Program-made: the position numbers and the translations under genes
In this document: positions 40,605 through 48,843 of the stretch, piece after piece
How the letters are laid out: each line of letters opens with the position of its first letter
How positions within the stretch are numbered: position 1 is the stretch's first letter
The notes under the pieces: generated by a model
Told to the model about the DNA's origin: nothing
Seen by the model: only the letters and a program-made list of their open reading frames with translations
The model's database searches: none
Assembly: GCF_002160135.1 (NCBI RefSeq)
Contig: NZ_NFJZ01000005.1
Span: 124,001 to 188,000, forward strand
Direction: 5' to 3'
Length of the DNA stretch: 64,000 bases
Source of the DNA: Lachnoclostridium sp. An196
Lineage (GTDB): Bacteria; Bacillota; Clostridia; Lachnospirales; Lachnospiraceae

Positions 40605-42227
40605 ATGGAAAATAACATTCTTATCGGAACTCGCGTTGACTGTTTGTATAGAGTGTCCACCGACAAGCAAGTGGACTATGACGATAAAAGCCAAGCCGAC
40701 ATCCCCATGCAGCGCAGAGAGTGCCACCGCTTCTGTGAAAAGATGGGCTGGACGATTGTTCACGAAGAACAGGAGGACGGCGTATCCGGCCACAAGGTAC
40801 GGGCCGAAAACCGCGACAAACTCCAAATCATCAAAGAACGGGCCAAGCAGGGCAAGTTCGATATTCTGCTGGTGTTCATGTTTGACCGCATCGGGCGTAT
40901 CGCTGACGAAACGCCCTTTGTGGTGGAATGGTTTGTCAAGAACGGCATCCGGGTATGGAGTACCCAAGAGGGTGAGCAGCGTTTTGATACCCACACCGAC
41001 AAACTCACCAACTATATCCGCTTCTGGCAAGCTGACGGTGAAAGCGAAAAGACTTCTATCCGCACAAAAACCGCCCTCGGCCAGCTTGTCGAGGACGGCG
41101 GTTTCAAAGGCGGGCTTGCTCCCTACGGCTACGATCTCGTAAAAAGTGGCCGCTTCAACAAGCGAAAGCATGAGGTTTATGAGCTGGTTGTCAACGAGGC
41201 CGAGGCCGCTGTGGTGCGGATTATCTTTGACAAGTATGTGCATGAGGGCTACGGAGCCCAGCGGATCGCCACCTATCTGAATAAGCTCGGGTATCGGGCA
41301 AGGTCGGGTAAGATGTGGCACCACGCCAGCATCCGGGGTATCATCTGCAACCTCACCTATACCGGCGTACTCCGCAGCGGCGATAGCCGATCCCAAGTGC
41401 TGCTGCACTTGCAGATTATCCCGCCGGAACTCTTTGAGGCCGCACAGCATATCCGCACTTCCCGTGCCAATTCTGCCGAACAGGAGCGCCGTGTTCCTCT
41501 CAACACCCGAGGCCAGTCCCTGCTGGCCGGGAATGTGTTTTGTGGTCATTGTGGCTCCCGGCTCTCACTCACCACAAACGGCAAGGCTTATCCCTGCAAG
41601 GACGATCCAAACCGCATTGTAAAGCGTGTACGGTATATCTGCTACGGCAAAACCCGCAAGCAAACGGAATGTGACGGTCAGACCGGGTACACGGCACATA
41701 CCCTTGACGGCATCATTGATAAGGTGGTGCGACAGATCTTTGAGCGTATGAAAGCTGTCCCCAAAAGTGAGATCGTCAATATCCGATACAAAGAAAAGAT
41801 GGAGGAACGGAAAGCGCTGCTCCGCAGCATCCGGGCCGAACATACAAAAGTATCTGCCGAGCTGAATATGCTGAAGGCCGAGGTCATTAAATCCCTGCGC
41901 GGCGAAAGTGCTTTTTCGCAGGACTTGCTCGGCTCTCTGATTTCTGACTGTGAGACAAAATGTCTCGAAGTTCAGCAGCAGCTTGAGGCGGCGCAACTGG
42001 CCTATGACGAAGGACAGGCTGTGCTGGAACACTTGAACGCCCAATACGATGACATTATCTCTTGGGCTGATATGTACGACACCGCCAGCATGGAGGCAAA
42101 GAAAATGATCGTCAACTGCCTTATCAAGCGGGTGGAGGTCTACCGGGACTACAAGTTGCATATCGACTTTAACATTGACTTTGAGCAGTTCAGCATGGGC
42201 ATGGACATCGTTGCCATCGCTGCATAA
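40605..42227 (+). CDS. TnpX-like large serine recombinase (ICE integrase)
   Basis: 540 residues. The N-terminal resolvase domain has the catalytic Ser18 in CLYRVSTDKQ and FDRIGRIADE. The recombinase domain follows (GLAPYGYDL..., HEGYGAQRIATYLNKLGY), then a zinc ribbon (CGHCGSRL ... CYGKTRKQTEC) and a coiled-coil C-terminus. The start at 40605 follows AAAGGA by 9 nt. It carries out excision and integration at the att repeats; attR lies 82 nt downstream. Targeting a tRNA gene is unusual for this enzyme class, which is better known from non-tRNA sites. Confidence 0.95.
   Translation: MENNILIGTRVDCLYRVSTDKQVDYDDKSQADIPMQRRECHRFCEKMGWTIVHEEQEDGVSGHKVRAENRDKLQIIKERAKQGKFDILLVFMFDRIGRIADETPFVVEWFVKNGIRVWSTQEGEQRFDTHTDKLTNYIRFWQADGESEKTSIRTKTALGQLVEDGGFKGGLAPYGYDLVKSGRFNKRKHEVYELVVNEAEAAVVRIIFDKYVHEGYGAQRIATYLNKLGYRARSGKMWHHASIRGIICNLTYTGVLRSGDSRSQVLLHLQIIPPELFEAAQHIRTSRANSAEQERRVPLNTRGQSLLAGNVFCGHCGSRLSLTTNGKAYPCKDDPNRIVKRVRYICYGKTRKQTECDGQTGYTAHTLDGIIDKVVRQIFERMKAVPKSEIVNIRYKEKMEERKALLRSIRAEHTKVSAELNMLKAEVIKSLRGESAFSQDLLGSLISDCETKCLEVQQQLEAAQLAYDEGQAVLEHLNAQYDDIISWADMYDTASMEAKKMIVNCLIKRVEVYRDYKLHIDFNIDFEQFSMGMDIVAIAA
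41952..41966. repeat. ICE palindrome copy 14 (GAGACAAAATGTCTC)
   Basis: Inside the recombinase gene, a perfect 6-bp-arm dyad differing from consensus by G-to-A and the matching C-to-T, so the symmetry is kept. Confidence 0.65.
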
Positions 42228-42231
42228 AGCA

Positions 42232-42262
42232 AAAACCCCACTTCCGAAGAAGTGAGGTTTTC
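42232..42262 (+). terminator. Terminator of the recombinase gene
   Basis: CACTTC-CGAA-GAAGTG extended by ACCC/AGGTTTT; directly after the stop codon. Confidence 0.8.
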
Positions 42263-42281
42263 GTTCACAATCTCTTGGTGA

Positions 42282-42357
<76 letters not shown>

Positions 42358-42426
42358 AGATAAGAGAGATTGTGATGTTTAATTTTTATGTTCCCTGTAC
42401 GGGGGTTGTTTACCGCTTCAACCGGG

Positions 42427-42449
42427 CTCCCAACTGAGCTATATCCCCG
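42427..42449 (-). pseudogene. Second tRNA 5' fragment (acceptor plus D-arm)
   Basis: On the minus strand, GGGGATA followed by TA and the D-arm GCTCAGTTGGGAGC, as in alanine tRNAs, then unrelated sequence. The similarity ends at GGGAG, the same point where the 32-bp att repeat ends. It would pair well with the 3' fragment at 17765-17820 (acceptor GGGGATA/TATCTCC). The rest of 42358-42683 holds no gene. Confidence 0.6.
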
Positions 42450-42683
42450 TATTTTTAAGAGTATCAGCCGCCAAGTGTTCTACGGGATAATCTCTGTGTG
42501 TGAACCTAGACACTGGCGATACGGCGTACCGCACTCCTCCCAGAACTGATACTTTTCGTATATTATACTACGCTCTCAGAGATGTTACAAGCATTTTTCA
42601 GCCCTGTTCCCGGATAAGTTCCCTTGAAACTTTCCCCGCACATTATTATAATAAGTACCGTATACAGAAAGGAGGAATGCGCC

Positions 42684-44210
42684 GTGCCGTCAGAACATGT
42701 TTATATCGCCATTGACCTGAAGTCTTTCTATGCTTCTGTGGAATGTATGGAGCGCGGGCTCAATCCTCTTACGACCAACCTGGTCGTGGCGGACGAAAGC
42801 CGGACCGAGAAGACGATCTGTCTGGCAGTGTCCCCGTCCCTGAAAGCTTACGGCATCTCCGGCCGGGCCCGGCTTTTTGAAGTGGTACAGAAAGTGAAGG
42901 AAGTCAATGCCAGACGCAGAGGGCAGGCGCCCGGAAGACGGTTCCTGGGCGAATCCTTTGACGACACCGCGCTGAAGTCCGACCCTTCCCTGGCAGTATC
43001 CTATATCACAGCGCCTCCGCGCATGGCATATTATATTGAGTACAGTACCCGGATCTATAACGTCTATCTAAAATATATCGCCCCGGAAGACATGCATGTA
43101 TACTCCATCGACGAGGTGATGATCGATGCCACCCAGTATCTGAAAACTTACGGACTCACCGCCAGGGAACTGGCGGTCAAAATAATCCGGGATGTTTTAG
43201 AGACCACAGGGATCACCGCCACCGCCGGGATCGGCACCAATCTGTATCTCTGCAAGATCGCCATGGACATCGTGGCAAAACACATCGCGCCTGACCGGTA
43301 CGGCGTACGCATCGCGGAGCTGGACGAAATGAGTTACCGGCGCATGCTGTGGTCACACCGTCCTCTGACTGACTTCTGGAGGGTAGGCAGGGGATATGCC
43401 CGGAAACTGGAAGGATGCGGTCTCTATACCATGGGGGATATCGCCCGGTGTTCCCTGGGTTCTGATGCCGACTATTATAATGAAGAACTGCTCTACCGGC
43501 TTTTCGGTGTAAATGCGGAACTGCTGATCGACCATGCCTGGGGCTGGGAACCCTGTACCCTGGCCGATATCAAATCCTATAAACCGGATACAAACAGCAT
43601 CGTCTCCGGACAGGTGCTTCAATGTCCTTACTCCTTTGATAAAGCCCGTCTGGTCCTCCGGGAGATGGTAGACTCTCTGGCTTTGAATCTGGTGGACAAA
43701 GGACTTGTCACCGACCAGCTGGTCCTGACGATCGGTTACGACATAGAAAACCTGTCGGATCCGAATATCCGGAACCAGTATCAGGGAGAAGTGACCGTAG
43801 ACCGTTACGGACGCCGGATCCCCAAGCACGCCCACGGGACTGCCAATCTGGACTGCCATACTTCCTCTTCGATATTGATGACCGACGCGGCCACAGCCCT
43901 TTTTGACCGCATCGTAAACCGGAAACTGCTGGTCCGCAGGCTCAGCCTTTCCGCCAACCGCATCGTATCCGCTTCCTCTGTGTCTGTGGGAGAAACCTAT
44001 GAGCAGATGGATCTTTTCACGGATTATGAAGCCCTGCAAAAAGAAAGGGAAGAAAAAGAACGCATACTGGAACGGGAACAGAAGATGCAGAAAGCAGTGC
44101 TGGAGATCCAGAAAAAGTTCGGCAAAAACGCCATTTTAAAGGGCATCAATCTGGAAGAAGGCGCAACCGCCGTGGAGCGCAACCAGCAGATCGGCGGTCA
44201 CAAGGCATGA
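42684..44210 (+). CDS. Y-family DNA polymerase (UmuC/DinB-like)
   Basis: 508 residues from a GTG at 42684, 9 nt after AAAGGAGG. Motifs: IAIDLKSFYASVECMERGLNP at the start, HVYSIDEVMIDAT (catalytic Asp-Glu) near 138-150, GIGTNLYLCKIAMDIVAK and the little-finger domain. The long C-terminal tail is coiled coil. It belongs to the UV-repair (YqjW/UvrX-like) branch common in Bacillota and sits with a YolD-like gene as usual. Translesion synthesis is the known family role. No clear LexA box was found. Confidence 0.9.
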   Translation: MPSEHVYIAIDLKSFYASVECMERGLNPLTTNLVVADESRTEKTICLAVSPSLKAYGISGRARLFEVVQKVKEVNARRRGQAPGRRFLGESFDDTALKSDPSLAVSYITAPPRMAYYIEYSTRIYNVYLKYIAPEDMHVYSIDEVMIDATQYLKTYGLTARELAVKIIRDVLETTGITATAGIGTNLYLCKIAMDIVAKHIAPDRYGVRIAELDEMSYRRMLWSHRPLTDFWRVGRGYARKLEGCGLYTMGDIARCSLGSDADYYNEELLYRLFGVNAELLIDHAWGWEPCTLADIKSYKPDTNSIVSGQVLQCPYSFDKARLVLREMVDSLALNLVDKGLVTDQLVLTIGYDIENLSDPNIRNQYQGEVTVDRYGRRIPKHAHGTANLDCHTSSSILMTDAATALFDRIVNRKLLVRRLSLSANRIVSASSVSVGETYEQMDLFTDYEALQKEREEKERILEREQKMQKAVLEIQKKFGKNAILKGINLEEGATAVERNQQIGGHKA

Positions 44211-44236
44211 CGCAGGCCTTCAGAAAGGAGTATTCT

Positions 44237-44662
44237 ATGCAGCATGGATCCGACGATTCCCGCCGGTACGACGACATCATCCGGCTTCCTCACCATGTAT
44301 CTTCAGTTCATCCGCATATGTCCATGCGGGACCGGGCCGCGCAGTTCGCTCCGTTCTCGGCGCTGAACGGACACAGCGCGGCCATCCGCGAGACTGCCAG
44401 ACTCACGGACCGGCGCATCGAACTGGATGAGGCAGAAGCGGATCTTCTCAATGAAAAGATCATGCTCCTGCAGGAACGACTGGACGAAGAGCCCTCTGCC
44501 GCTTTTACCTGGTTCGTTCCGGATATTCATAAGGAGGGCGGTTCCTACCGGACTCTCTCCGGGCAGGTGAAGAAGATCCTGCCCTTCGAAAATACAGTAG
44601 TCATGGCGGACGGTACCCGGATTCCGCTGGACGAGATTATAGAGATTGAAATTCTAAAATAA
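44237..44662 (+). CDS. YolD-like family protein
   Basis: 141 residues. The start at 44237 follows GAAAGGAG. Sequence MSMRDRAAQFAPFSALNGHSAAIRETARLTDRRIELDE followed by a small beta domain (GSYRTLSGQVKKILPFENTVVMADGTRIPLDEIIEIE) fits the YolD-like family, regularly paired with Y-family polymerases. Its role is thought to be in the translesion process. Confidence 0.85.
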   Translation: MQHGSDDSRRYDDIIRLPHHVSSVHPHMSMRDRAAQFAPFSALNGHSAAIRETARLTDRRIELDEAEADLLNEKIMLLQERLDEEPSAAFTWFVPDIHKEGGSYRTLSGQVKKILPFENTVVMADGTRIPLDEIIEIEILK

Positions 44663-44672
44663 GGAAATACGC

Positions 44673-45500
44673 ATGTTAAATGAGATCAAAATCACAGACT
44701 TTGCCGCGCCGGAACTGGATATCTACGCCCGGTTATCGGAACGGCAGCTTTTAAACCTGGAAGGGGAAAGTCTCTTTATCGCCGAGAGTCCCCGGGTCAT
44801 CGGACGGGCCCTGGACGCCGGATATATTCCCATATCGGCACTGATGGAAGAAAACGCCTCCGATCCCCAGACCATGGGGATTCTTTCCCGTCTTGATAAG
44901 GTTCCCGTCTATACCGCGCCGTTTGAAGTGTTGAAGCAGCTCACCGGATTTCCCCTGACCAGAGGAATGCTGTGCGCCATGCGCCGCAGGTCCCTGCCGT
45001 CGGTCGAGGATGTCTGCAAAAATGCCGGAAGGATCGCCGTCCTGGAGCATGTCATGAATCCCACCAACGTGGGCGCCATTTTCCGGTCTGCTGCCGCTCT
45101 GCATATGGATGCGGTACTTCTCACTCCGGACAGCAGCGACCCGCTGTACCGCAGAGCCGTCCGTGTAAGTATGGGGACGGTTTTCCAGATTCCCTGGACT
45201 TTCCTGGACCGCTCGCCTGCCTGGCCTGAGAAAGGTATCCATCTTCTGAAAGATCTGGGCTTCCGGACCGCCGCCATGGCGCTGCGCTCCGAGACCATTC
45301 GGATCGATGATCCGCGTCTCATGAAGGAAGAAAAGCTTGCCGTCATCCTGGGCACAGAAGGCGACGGACTTAAAAACGCCACCATCGAAGGATGCGACTA
45401 CACGATCTGTATCCCCATGGCACACGGAGTCGATTCTCTGAATGTGGCCGCCGCCAGCGCCGTCGCTTTCTGGCAGTTGGGAAGAAAATACGATATTTAG
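44673..45500 (+). CDS. TrmH/SpoU-family RNA methyltransferase
   Basis: 275 residues. N-terminal substrate-binding part, then the knotted SPOUT domain: VLEHVMNPTNVGAIFRSAAAL (motif 1), VILGTEGDGLKN (motif 2), CIPMAHGVDSLNVAAASAVAFWQLG (motif 3). It 2'-O-methylates a ribose in rRNA or tRNA using AdoMet; the target is not determinable here. Same strand as, and 12 nt before, the IMPase-like gene. Confidence 0.9.
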   Translation: MLNEIKITDFAAPELDIYARLSERQLLNLEGESLFIAESPRVIGRALDAGYIPISALMEENASDPQTMGILSRLDKVPVYTAPFEVLKQLTGFPLTRGMLCAMRRRSLPSVEDVCKNAGRIAVLEHVMNPTNVGAIFRSAAALHMDAVLLTPDSSDPLYRRAVRVSMGTVFQIPWTFLDRSPAWPEKGIHLLKDLGFRTAAMALRSETIRIDDPRLMKEEKLAVILGTEGDGLKNATIEGCDYTICIPMAHGVDSLNVAAASAVAFWQLGRKYDI

Positions 45501-45512
45501 GAGGAGATTTTT

Positions 45513-46280
45513 ATGAACCATAAAGAACTGATCGATCTGGTGCACAGCACCAAAGACATTATCATGGATAAAGACATGGCGCATTCGGTCACTGTAAAAG
45601 GCGCCGCAGACTATGTGACAAAGGTAGATTTTGCCGTGCAGGAATATCTTCGCAGGGAACTGGCGCAGAAATCCCCGGAGGCACGCCTCCTCTCCGAAGA
45701 ACAGGAAAACCGGGATCTTACGCCCGACGGCTCCTACTGGGTACTGGATCCCATCGACGGCACCACCAACCTGATCCATGACTATCAGATGAGCGCCGTA
45801 TCTCTGGGACTCTATGAGAACAGACAAATGGTACAGGCAGTCGTCTACAATCCTTTTACCGAAGAGACTTTTCACGCTGTCCGAGGACAGGGAGCCTGGC
45901 TGGACGGCGTGCCGATCAAAGTTTCTCACCGGGATGCCTTTGACACCTGTATCATCTCTTTCGGATCCAGTCCTTACGAGAAAGAGAAAGCGGATATGCT
46001 CTTTCCTATATTCCGGAACATATTCATCCATACGGCGGACTTCCGGCGAAGCGCCTCCGCCGCTCTGGATCTTTGCTACGTGGCAGCCGGACGGGTGGAC
46101 GGTTTCCTGGAGTATAACCTGAAAGCCTGGGATTACGCGGCCGCTTCCCTGATCATCGAGGAAGCAGGCGGCAGGATCACCGACTGGAACGCCCGTCCGG
46201 TCTCCTGCCTGGCCAATTCCTGCATTCTGGCCGCCACGCCGGAGATTTACGAAGAACTGCGTTCTTTCCTCCCCCGTTGA
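45513..46280 (+). CDS. Inositol monophosphatase family protein
   Basis: 255 residues with the metal-binding motifs LSEEQENRD, WVLDPIDGTTNLIHD and WDYAAASLIIEEAGG. The family includes inositol-1-phosphatase, bisphosphate nucleotidase and similar phosphatases. AGGAGG site 8 nt upstream. The 3' end overlaps the convergent TtcA-like gene by 34 nt. Confidence 0.9.
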   Translation: MNHKELIDLVHSTKDIIMDKDMAHSVTVKGAADYVTKVDFAVQEYLRRELAQKSPEARLLSEEQENRDLTPDGSYWVLDPIDGTTNLIHDYQMSAVSLGLYENRQMVQAVVYNPFTEETFHAVRGQGAWLDGVPIKVSHRDAFDTCIISFGSSPYEKEKADMLFPIFRNIFIHTADFRRSASAALDLCYVAAGRVDGFLEYNLKAWDYAAASLIIEEAGGRITDWNARPVSCLANSCILAATPEIYEELRSFLPR

Positions 46281-47008
46281 TTCCCGGAAAATGCCGGAGG
46301 CCAGTCTTCGATCTTTCCCTCTGTCAGCGCATGGAACATCCGGTCTTTCGCGCCCGGATGTTCCATGCAGATCTGCTCCAGCAATTCTTTGGCGTACGCC
46401 CTGCTGGTGGTCCCGTCCACCGGGCAGGGACTTTTCATAACCGGGATCTCATATTTCCGGCAGAATGACCGTACCTGCCTTTCCTCCGCCAGCATCAGCG
46501 GACGCAGGATCTGAAGACCGGTATCCTCAAACCAGGTAACCGGTGGAAAAGCGTAGAACCTTCCCTGAAAGATCAGGGACATGAGCATGGTCTCCACAAA
46601 ATCATCTTTGTGGTGCGCATAGGCGATCTTGTTGCATCCCATATCCAGCGCTTCTTTCACCAGCGCTCCCTTCCTCATCTTGGCGCACAGGGAACATGGA
46701 TTGCTCTCTTTACGTTCCCGAAGCACGATCTGTCCGATCTGAGTGGCGACAATCTTCAGCTCCACATCCAGTTTTCCGGCAAATTCTTTTATGCCCGCAA
46801 AATCCGCGCCTTCCATCCCCAGATCCACGCAGACCGCGCAGACAGAGAAAGGCTCGGGATAAAAAGAAGCCAGCCTCGACAATGCGTACAAAAGCGTCAG
46901 ACTGTCCTTCCCTCCGGATACGCCCACCGCGATTTTATCGCCGGCCTGAACCATCCGGTATCTTTCCACGGCCTGGCGCACCAGGCTTAAAAGCTTCTGT
47001 TCTGTCAT
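46247..47008 (-). CDS. TtcA-like tRNA 2-thiolation protein (PP-loop ATPase)
   Basis: 253 residues. PP-loop VGVSGGKDSLTLLYAL (about 28-43), a CxxC in NPCSLCAKMRKG and a further Cys in KSPCPVDGTTSR, which match the iron-sulfur ligands of the TtcA/TtuA-type enzymes that thiolate tRNA. Overlaps the IMPase gene tail to tail. Confidence 0.85.
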   Translation of the reverse strand: MTEQKLLSLVRQAVERYRMVQAGDKIAVGVSGGKDSLTLLYALSRLASFYPEPFSVCAVCVDLGMEGADFAGIKEFAGKLDVELKIVATQIGQIVLRERKESNPCSLCAKMRKGALVKEALDMGCNKIAYAHHKDDFVETMLMSLIFQGRFYAFPPVTWFEDTGLQILRPLMLAEERQVRSFCRKYEIPVMKSPCPVDGTTSRAYAKELLEQICMEHPGAKDRMFHALTEGKIEDWPPAFSGNQRGRKERSSS

Positions 47009-47101
47009 ACTTCTCTCCCCATTCGGCCCTGCGGTTTCTTGCCGCGCGGCCGAAATAAGGCCGCCGCGTTTTTGCGGCAGCCCTACTTCAAACTTCGTAT
47101 A

Positions 47102-47413
47102 TTACATTTCCAGATATTCCAGCACGGTTTCCAACGTCTGCCGCCCTGTAACTTTCCGGAAAATTTTCTCCCCGTTCAGGATCAGCATGGCAGGGAATTC
47201 CGTCACGCCGTATCTGTCTGCCAGTTCCGGTTCTTCCCCGGCATCCACCCGGCAGAATTTTACGTCGCAGGCTTCTTCTGCCGCCTGCTCCAGAATCGGG
47301 AGCTGTGCTTCGCAGGCCTGACATCCTTCCTGATAAAACTCCAGCAGGACCGGACGCCCCGCGCCTGTCACTTCAGCCTGAAAATGGTCTCCGGTAATCT
47401 TTGGGATTTCCAT
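47102..47413 (-). CDS. Thioredoxin-like protein
   Basis: 103 residues. Active-site EGCQAC (CxxC near 35-38), cis-Pro in TEFPAMLILNGEKI. The ATG at 47413 is 7 nt after AGGAG; an earlier ATG is too close to that site. CQAC differs from the classic CGPC, so redox properties may differ. Disulfide reductase role assumed. Confidence 0.85.
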   Translation of the reverse strand: MEIPKITGDHFQAEVTGAGRPVLLEFYQEGCQACEAQLPILEQAAEEACDVKFCRVDAGEEPELADRYGVTEFPAMLILNGEKIFRKVTGRQTLETVLEYLEM

Positions 47414-47500
47414 TGGCATTCTCCTTTCTGAACCACACACAAAAAGCATGCCCGATTCTGCCGTAAATACGCAGGGAATATCCGCCACCGCGGCATTCGT

Positions 47501-48823
47501 TCAGTTTTCCTGTGTTTTTACCGTATATACGCGGATCACCGACGCCACTTCCCGGATCATGGACATCTGTTCAAAAATCACAAGCGCGTCGTTCAAATGA
47601 CGGTTTTCTACCTGATCGGTCACAACCACCAGTTCTGCCACGCCGTTTACCGCAGGCTTCTGAAGCACCTGATGAATACTGACTCCGTTGTTGCCCAGCA
47701 CGCCGGCCACGCCGGCCAGGATGCCCGTACGGTCTTCCACCACCAGTCTCAGGAAATATTTGTGCTTGGACTCTCCGGAATCACGGATCGGAAGACTCCG
47801 GTAACAGCCGCAGCCCAGTCTTCCGCAGCATCCGTACACCAGATTGCGCGCCACGGCCACCACATCGCCCATCACCGCGCTGGCAGTTGGGAATTCTCCG
47901 GCGCCTCTGCCCTGGAACATCACGTCATCCACCGCGTCCCCGTGAACAAATACGGCGTTAAATGAATCGTTTACATTGGCCAGCGGATGGCTGGACGGAA
48001 TCATCATCGGAAATACGCCCACCTCGATTCCGCCTCCTGTATTCCTCGCCACGCCCAGAAGTTTCAATGTGTATCCGAATTCCTTCGCATACCGGATATC
48101 CTTTGCGGTGATCTTTGTGATCCCCTTCACTTCCACGTCGTCGAATTTCACTCGGGAATGGAATGCAATAGAAGCCAGAATCGCCATTTTACGGCCGGCG
48201 TCCAGACCCTCCACATCAGAGGTAGGATCTGCCTCCGCATAGCCCAGTTCCTGCGCTTTTTTCAGCGCGTCCGCGAAATCCATCCCTTCCCGAGTCATCT
48301 TGGTCAGAATATAGTTGGTGGTTCCGTTGACAATTCCCATGACTTCCGTGATCTCGTTTCCTTCCAGACACTCTTTCAGCGGACGGATAATCGGAATACC
48401 GCCGCCCACCGCGGCCTCGAACATCAGATCACAGTGATGCAGCTCCGCCAGGTCCAGAAGCTCTCCGCCGTATTCCGCCATCAGGTCCTTGTTGGCGGTC
48501 ACCACATGTTTGCCCGCTTCCAGCGCCTGCCGGATATAGGTACGGGCAGGTTCTATGCCTCCCATCAGTTCGATCACAATATCGATCTCAGGATCGTTCA
48601 CAATACTCTCCCAGTCGTCGGTCAGAATCTCCTGAGGAACTCCTTCTCTCTTTTTTGTCAGATTTTTTACCAGTATCTTTTTGATGTCCAGATCCGCCTG
48701 ATGAATCCTCAGCGGAAGTTCCTCTTTTCTTCTCTGCATCAGTTTGTAGACGCCTCCGCCTACCGTTCCCAGCCCCAAAAGAGCCGCTCTGATCCGCATT
48801 CCACTCTTCTTTTCCAAACGCAT
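47501..48823 (-). CDS. hom: Homoserine dehydrogenase
   Basis: 440 residues: NAD(P)-binding GLGTVGGGVYKL, ANKDLMAEYGGELLDLA, substrate region GIVNGTTNYILTKM and a C-terminal ACT domain (RLVVEDRTGILAGVAGVLGNNGVSIHQVLQ) for threonine feedback. It reduces aspartate semialdehyde to homoserine. The start (48823) follows AGGAGG. It lies 20 nt behind threonine ammonia-lyase, so threonine synthesis and breakdown genes are one unit. Confidence 0.93.
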   Translation of the reverse strand: MRLEKKSGMRIRAALLGLGTVGGGVYKLMQRRKEELPLRIHQADLDIKKILVKNLTKKREGVPQEILTDDWESIVNDPEIDIVIELMGGIEPARTYIRQALEAGKHVVTANKDLMAEYGGELLDLAELHHCDLMFEAAVGGGIPIIRPLKECLEGNEITEVMGIVNGTTNYILTKMTREGMDFADALKKAQELGYAEADPTSDVEGLDAGRKMAILASIAFHSRVKFDDVEVKGITKITAKDIRYAKEFGYTLKLLGVARNTGGGIEVGVFPMMIPSSHPLANVNDSFNAVFVHGDAVDDVMFQGRGAGEFPTASAVMGDVVAVARNLVYGCCGRLGCGCYRSLPIRDSGESKHKYFLRLVVEDRTGILAGVAGVLGNNGVSIHQVLQKPAVNGVAELVVVTDQVENRHLNDALVIFEQMSMIREVASVIRVYTVKTQEN

Positions 48824-48843
48824 CTTTCCTCCTAAGTCTCTGT

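Noticed and set aside
44751-46031. 426-codon minus-strand frame across the TrmH and IMPase genes
   Set aside because: Spans two well-supported plus-strand genes and the gap between them; shadow frame.
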